NCBI GenBank assembly: GCA_033816765.1
Contig: CM066293.1
Coordinates: forward strand, 1,922,001 to 1,986,000
DNA from: Nothopassalora personata
Taxonomy: Eukaryota > Ascomycota > Dothideomycetes > Mycosphaerellales > Mycosphaerellaceae
Length of the DNA: 64,000 nt
Direction: 5' to 3'
Positions 58,691 to 64,000 of the stretch are shown piece by piece (position 1 is the first letter of the stretch; the number at the start of each line of letters is the position of its first letter). A program made the position numbers and the translations under genes. The notes below the pieces were generated by a model that had not been told where the DNA came from, did no database searches, and saw nothing but the letters and a program-made list of their open reading frames with translations.

Positions 58691-59300
58691 GTGTTATAGA
58701 GCTTAAAGTAAGAATTGCCGCTATAGTAATGTAGGTAAAAGACTTTATAGGAATATTTATAAGCTATAAAGATAATTTTATGTTAGACCTACTAAGCACT
58801 TAAGCGTTATATAATAACGGTCCTAGTAATCGCGAGCGACATCGAGTAATATAGACAATCGCTTAGTGTAGTAGGCCGATAGAGAGTCGGGTTCAATCCT
58901 AGAATTCGATTCTAGAAAGCAAGTCTCGGAACCTATTTTTTAGAATTAGGATCTAGCGCGGCTCGACTGCTTTATATATCTAAGCTACGGCCGTATCTAA
59001 ATCTAGCGTTAGTAAAATGTTATCCTTATACTTACTAATGTACTTTTAGCTTTATTAGACCGCCGGCCGGTAAGTACATCGTATGCACTATATATACACC
59101 TATTTAATAATGTAAAGGTCGCAATTATAGAATAAAACAATAGTAGTTAGAGCGTAGGAAGTTCGTACCGGATTTAGTAATGTCGCGTTCTCGCCGGCTT
59201 CTCTAGATATATAGTTAGGTACCGTTATTACCTTAATTCTTCCGTAGAATTATAGAACTTTAGTAGCCTAGAAGTTAGTATATAAATAGACTAGCCTTAT
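58691..59300. other. RIP-mutated region between tracts, nothing recognised
   Basis: No readable protein-like frame found; probably the upstream region of tract B. Confidence 0.35.
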
Positions 59301-59900
59301 CGACTTTTATAGGCTACCGGTACCCGGAACCGTATTACTTACTATTAAGTTAGAGATAACTATAACATCGACGACGCCGTAATATCTATCTTTCCTCGGC
59401 GATAAGAGAGAGTCGGAGACATTAACCCTAAACCTAATAATAGCTATAAGTACAATCGGTACATTAGGTATAGTTATATTACACCGTCTTTCTCCGACTA
59501 GCCCGATAACCGCGATTACTTTGACTACTACGTATAATAAGAAACCTACGTCGACTAGTTCTATAGTAAGCTTAAAATTAACGGGCACGTATAGAGCGAC
59601 TAGTAACGGAGCGGGAGTATCGAGAATTAGGAGCTTAGGCCTAGTAACGATAGTCTACGTTATAATTAGGCTCGCTTAGGTAGAGTACCTTAGTACGTAC
59701 GCGAAGAATGTGTTATTCGTTTAGTATTATCTAGAGTTTCTATAGAATACTGCCCTCTAAAGATTACCGTCTACTAAGTAGGCTCTTTAATTCTTAGGAT
59801 ACTTCTAACTACTTATTGTCTCGATGCTAGACCGTTAATTACCGATTACTATCCTCTTCGCGAATACCGTCTACGTATAATGACACGATTACGATTAAGT
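59301..59900. pseudogene. Coding-like tract of uncertain strand
   Basis: The minus-strand frame 59307-59588 is fully open (93 residues, hydrophobic, V/I-rich). The plus-strand frame over 59340-59800 also reads as protein with TAG only (R-L-A-*-V-E-Y-L-S-T-Y-A-K-N-V near 59670). I cannot decide which strand was coding. Confidence 0.3.
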
Positions 59901-59949
59901 ACCGAGCTTATATACTACGACTTTTTGCCTATTCTAGAAATAGCTTAGA

Positions 59950-60729
59950 GTAGACTCTTTAGAAAGCTAGTTATACGATCGCGACGACGTTTATTAGTAA
60001 ATGCATAGAACATAATAAGGGCCTTAGTTTACGTAGATAAGAGGGCAGTATCGTCGTATACGGAAGCTATTTGAAACATAAAGGCTAATGTAATCCTTTA
60101 AGTATATTACTTCGATTACGAGCTATCTATAGATGCCGCTACTTTATCGAGTCTCGATTGCTCCTTAGCTTAGTAGTATACTATTCGGCGCCTTAAGACA
60201 TAGATCTAGCGGTCTTTAGCGCTAGTTATGTTAAGGGGCAGCTAATCTTAGATATAGGCCTACTATATCTATCGTTTAGTATAGTTAGAAGAGCTATTAA
60301 GAGGCAGCAGTAATATAATCTTATATCGATCTAGCGCTTAATGTCGTGCGCTTTAAGAATATAGACCTCCTCGACTAGCTCTACGATCCTCTAGAACATC
60401 TTAACTCTTTTAGCGTTATACCGGAGTAGCTCCTAGTTATAGGCCGTCTACGCACTAATGTAGGAGTTTAACTCGGTCCGTAGCTACGATACCTAATTCT
60501 CGCGATCGAACAATCCCTATAATAGCGGCTTATATAACCGAGTGCTTAAGTCGAGGAAGTCCTATAGGGTGTCCTTATATATTATAAGGGAACTAGAAAT
60601 AGGGCTTTCCTACGAACGGCTTATTATATTAGAGCTATGCTAGCGCTACAAGTCCTTTATTAGCGCGGTGTAGAATCCGCCCTAGTCGTAAAGGTTTTCG
60701 TATATTATCGAGTTAGAGGATGCCGACAT
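59950..60729 (-). pseudogene. Unidentified coding tract C with clear ATG and coiled-coil (RIP-mutated)
   Basis: Starts M-S-A-S-S-N-S-I-I-Y-E-N-L-Y at 60729. It continues with a coiled-coil-like part near 60480-60350 (D-R-E-N-*-V-S-*-L-R-T-E-L-N-S-Y-I-S-A, K-M-F-*-R-I-V-E-L-V-E-E-V). Stops are TAG/TAA only to about 60220, after which the frame is less clear. Its ATG overlaps the stop of tract D by about 17 nt. Confidence 0.4.
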
Positions 60730-61800
60730 AGATAGAGTTAGAATAGCGATTTAAAGGCGTCCAGGCTACCTTATACCTTTATGCATTAGCTCTACCTAAT
60801 TACTTTATCGCTATAGGCGGTATAGCGGTAAGTATAGCGAATGTCTATATGCTCTCGGTAATAGACCGAAGATATAACGTTAGTAAATTAGCCGCCGTAC
60901 GTATACTCCTATGTAAGTTATCTATTACATCGGCTAATAATCCTAATCTAGTGCATTATTATAGAGGACCTGTCCCTACGCGGAAAACGATCTACCGCTA
61001 GCGTAGGGATATAGCCTAGTAGAATATAGAGCCCGCTCCGCCGTAGCGTCGACGTTTACGTATATAGCGTATTCGATAGAAGCGTATATAGGATTCTACA
61101 TTATAGTATATATATTACTAGCTTACGCTTTATTATGTTATCGAATATTTCGAATAAGGGTCTATAATCGTTTACGTAAGGAGATATAGACACGCATCCC
61201 GACCGACGACTACCTTCCCTCTCTAAGCGTTATTAATTTATTAAGGCGGCGTAGTTACTATATACCCTACTTATAACGCTATTACTCGCGATAATTAGGA
61301 CTAACACTCCCGACTAAGATAAGCTAGATAGATGCTCTAATCGATAGAACGCTTCCCCGCCGAAGTGTCTATAAACGAGGCGGTATAGGAACTGTCCTCC
61401 CTATTCGTAACGCTATTCTTAATAGCGATTAGGTAGGACTAACAATATACGGCACCTACTATAAGATAGGCGAGACGCTTAACGACCTAATAGGAATTCG
61501 TAGTCGTTAAATATATATAGAACCTATTTTTAGGTTTATATTCCGAGAAATCGAACGGATATAGACTTCCCCCTAAGTCTACTATATAAAGTGCTCTCGC
61601 TTTCCCTTACGTAAGATTAATAGTAGGAAGTAAGTCTTAAATTAGCTTCGATAAGGTGTTCTAAAGGCACTCGCGACCGCAATTACTAAACTTACTACGC
61701 ACATCGTAAGAATCTTCGTATATTAGGCCTCCTTTACTAGTAAATCCGAATCCGTAACTATCCTAGGTATTATCCCTTAACTCTACTAAGTCGTCTTTAG
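60716..61800 (-). pseudogene. Unidentified coding tract D (RIP-mutated)
   Basis: Minus-strand protein-like sequence: K-G-G-L-I-Y-E-D-S-Y-D-V-R-S-K-F near 61720-61680, A-L-Y-I-V-D-L-G-G-S-L-Y-P-F near 61590-61550, L-A-Y-L-I-V-G-A-V-Y near 61470-61440. After a gap or frame change it reads A-A-N-L-L-T-L-Y-L-R-S-I-T-E-S-I near 60890-60850 and ends at a TAA inside the start of tract C. Family unknown. Confidence 0.35.
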
Positions 61801-61859
61801 AGAAGCGTCTAGGATCGCCTAGGAACTTACTAGTAGTAAAGGTAGTAGTAGGCGACTTC

Positions 61860-62720
61860 CTTAAGCTAGGTACTCTCGTCGAGGGCACTAGCGAGCTTCT
61901 AGTATATAATAAGCGAGAAGATCTAGCCTTACTGTTTATATTTAAGCTAGTGCCTTTATACTAGAAACGCTTACTATCCTTTAATTATGTATACGTACTC
62001 GTACCTAGTTTTATTATATCGACCAAAGCTAGTACCCTTCTTAGCTACGACTACGTAAGATATACCTTAGAGGACCTACTTAGCGTTTATCGGGCTCTAG
62101 AAGCTACTTATGTCTACGTTATCGCTACTTCTATAAGTTACCCGATCGTAGCTAAAAGCTTAGACTAATTAATACTCTAGGTCTTCGAAGTAATAAGATA
62201 TCTACATACGTAGGGGGCGTATCATAGAGCTATCTTATTGTATATAGTACGAATCTATAGAAGAAGTAGATAGGTGTTTTTAGGTAAGTACGATCGTTAT
62301 CTAGCTATAAAGCTACTAATTCGCCTATAGGTAGTTACGAGATTAGTCTCGGTCCTACCGATGTATAAAGTGCTACTAGAGATCTTAAAGATCTTACTCT
62401 TATGCTATTACGCGTAATAGAGGCCTTAGCGAGCCGTAGAAAATAGACCGCTAAGGACGTTCGCTCGTACCTTCTCGAAAACCGAGTATTCGGTCTCTCT
62501 AACTCCGAAAGATAGAGTAACTCTTAATAGCTTATAGATTATGTAACTTAGCTATTAAGCTCCTTACGGCCGCCGTCTAAGAAACTTAGTAAACCGATAA
62601 GGACTCGGAAGATAGTATATACACGTTATATAGCTAACTTAAGTATATAGTATAAGTATTTCTATAAAGCGGTCCTAGCTCCGTAAATCTTATTACCGAT
62701 AGTCGAACTAGCATCGCTCG
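61860..62720 (+). pseudogene. Unidentified coding tract E, helical protein (RIP-mutated)
   Basis: The plus-strand frame shows a largely helical protein: L-A-L-L-F-I-F-K-L-V-P-L-Y near 61930-61970, Y-T-L-E-D-L-L-S-V-Y-R-A-L-E-A-T-Y near 62065-62115, and V-L-P-M-Y-K-V-L-L-E-I-L-K near 62355-62395. TAG/TAA are the only stops. It diverges from tract D. Not recognised. Confidence 0.4.
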
Positions 62721-63630
62721 AGTACTTTCCGCTCTAGTAAGTAGCCGCTCCGTAATCTAGCCGCTTAATAAGGATTTAGCCGCTATAGTTTAATAGTACC
62801 TATTACGCTTAGCGCTTCTATATAAGGATAATTCTAATAGCGGGGCTCGAAGGTAGATCGTTACTAGAGCGGCGGACAGTCTAGTAGAATAGGGGGATTA
62901 TACTTAATCCGCGATTCCTACGCTACATCTTAAATATCGCTATATTCTCGCATTATGTAAGTATCTACGCTATCGATTCTACTAGTTATAGATTCGGACT
63001 TCTTTAGTAATACCTAATCCCGCGGAGGCGCTTTACCCCCTCTCTCGTAGCTAAATATACCCCCTTACATTTATAGTACTTACAACCCGTACGCTACACT
63101 ACCTATACCTTTAGGTTAGGGCTTTATTTTCAACGAGGGCCTTAGACTTCAATTTAATCCTCCCGACGACGGACAGTATAATATACTAGGAGTACTTAAG
63201 GCTAATTCTAAGATTAAGGCTACGGAAAGCGGTAACGTGCCTTCTTTTCACAATACTTATAATACAACTACTACATCGAGAATCGCACTAAGGTAGATGT
63301 TAAAGTTCGTTAAGACATAACGTGTTACATCTATACTATAGCTAACGTAAGCGTAGTATTAAGAGCCTTATAAGGGATCTTTAGTCTTAAGTACGGACGT
63401 TGTCTCTTTCGGTTAATACGTAATAGTAGCCTTTACGGTTAGAGATTAGCTACTTAAAAGGACAACTTATTATAGTCTAAAGTAATTAAAACATCCTAGC
63501 AACGCGTTACTATAAGCTATAGAAGTAGAATAAAGCTCTAAAGGAAAAGCATAATTTCCTTAAGCTAGACTTTACGAACCTTAACGCTCGCTAGGACGGC
63601 TTAAGCTAGACTAACGAAAGGTTAGTAGAG
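62721..63630. other. RIP-mutated end of the block, nothing recognised
   Basis: No protein-like frame or repeat boundary was identified between tract E and the solo LTR. Confidence 0.35.
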
Positions 63631-63635
63631 GTATA

Positions 63636-63983
63636 TGTTAGGAACCGCTGTACGTTATCACAACTCGGGCTTGGATCTTTGCAGGGATGTCTCAATCAGT
63701 TATGAAGGTAGTGGTTCCAAACAGTATATGGTGTATACTTAAAATGAGTTGAGCACGAGGCTCCTATCTACTCGTAAAGAAGCGTCGTCTATATAGTGCC
63801 ATGTCTTGGCGTGATCTGTCCTGCTCTGCCCTGAGCGAGTCTGATCAACTGATCAAGAGTGATCAGGACCGATCAGTCCTGATCGCTCTGTCACGTGACT
63901 CCCCGGGCATCCATGTCTGCAGCTTCGTCTGGTTTCCTGCTCCGTTGTCCAACCATTTGCACCGATAACACTGTTCCGTAACA
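63636..63983. mobile_element. Solo LTR (348 bp) with target duplication, not RIP-mutated
   Basis: Starts TGTTAGGAAC and ends GTTCCGTAACA (inverted ends with small mismatch). The 5-bp duplication GTATA lies at 63631-63635 and 63984-63988. CpA and TpG are normal inside. No internal region follows on either side, so the full element was lost by LTR-LTR recombination. Confidence 0.85.
63835..63885. repeat. Cluster of six GATC-centred short repeats in the solo LTR
   Basis: Six GATC sites within about 50 bp, several as TGATCA or CTGATC, with partial dyad symmetry (AGTGATCAGGACC...). A CACGTGA box follows at 63892. It could be the U3 enhancer of the LTR. Confidence 0.55.
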
Positions 63984-64000
63984 GTATAAACTAACGGAGA

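Noticed and set aside
1..64000. Starship-type giant element or CRISPR array
   Set aside because: No tyrosine-recombinase captain (DUF3435-like) or spaced repeat array could be seen; the tandem repeats found are satellites, LTR pairs or coding repeats.

Overview
This window looks like repeat-rich heterochromatin from a filamentous ascomycete (Pezizomycotina). Most of it carries a repeat-induced point mutation (RIP) signature: CpA/TpG is strongly depleted, TpA is enriched, CpG is kept, and coding frames are studded with TAG, less often TAA, where CAG, CAA or TGG is expected. The element families (Ty1/copia, chromodomain Ty3/gypsy, pogo/Fot1-like) and the protein families of the intact island (PDDEXK_12-like, DUF7924-like, zf-3CxxC) fit this group. 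No species call is possible from the sequence alone.

Layout. 1-11540: a minus-strand gypsy element (A) is inserted in a plus-strand gypsy (B) with the same 181-bp LTR. A is itself split by a complete copia element (1693-8727, TSD TATAT). 11541-14650: RIP-mutated spacer holding a non-RIPed LINE/SINE-like insertion (12446-13210, perfect 15-bp TSD), a 135-139-bp tandem repeat and a minisatellite. 14650-21250: a third gypsy on the plus strand. 21830-40043: an unidentified gene (G) split by a copia element (23046-30359, TSD AGACG) and by a pogo/Fot1-like transposon (30558-39467, TA target). The pogo element is split by another gypsy (31965-38740, TSD CTATC). Removing the insertions and one TSD copy each restores G's reading frame across both junctions.

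39.3-49.8 kb is a non-RIPed island with ordinary base composition. It holds a DUF7924-type PD-(D/E)XK-like gene, a C2H2 array fused to a 3CxxC domain, a small Cys-rich protein, a protein kinase, a PDDEXK_12-type gene broken by one TGA, and a free-standing tail of a pogo-type transposase. 

49.8-63.6 kb is again RIP-mutated but shows no LTR, RT, integrase or DDE domain that I recognise. It carries at least five protein-like tracts on both strands, closely packed, one ending in a canonical SUMO-interacting motif. I read it as a RIP-killed, gene-bearing repeat (uncharacterised large element, virus-like element or duplicated gene cluster). It is the best candidate here for something undescribed. 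The window closes with a non-RIPed solo LTR (63636-63983, TSD GTATA).

Coordinates of LTRs, TSDs, TIRs and intact ORFs are base-exact from reading. Boundaries of degraded coding tracts are approximate.
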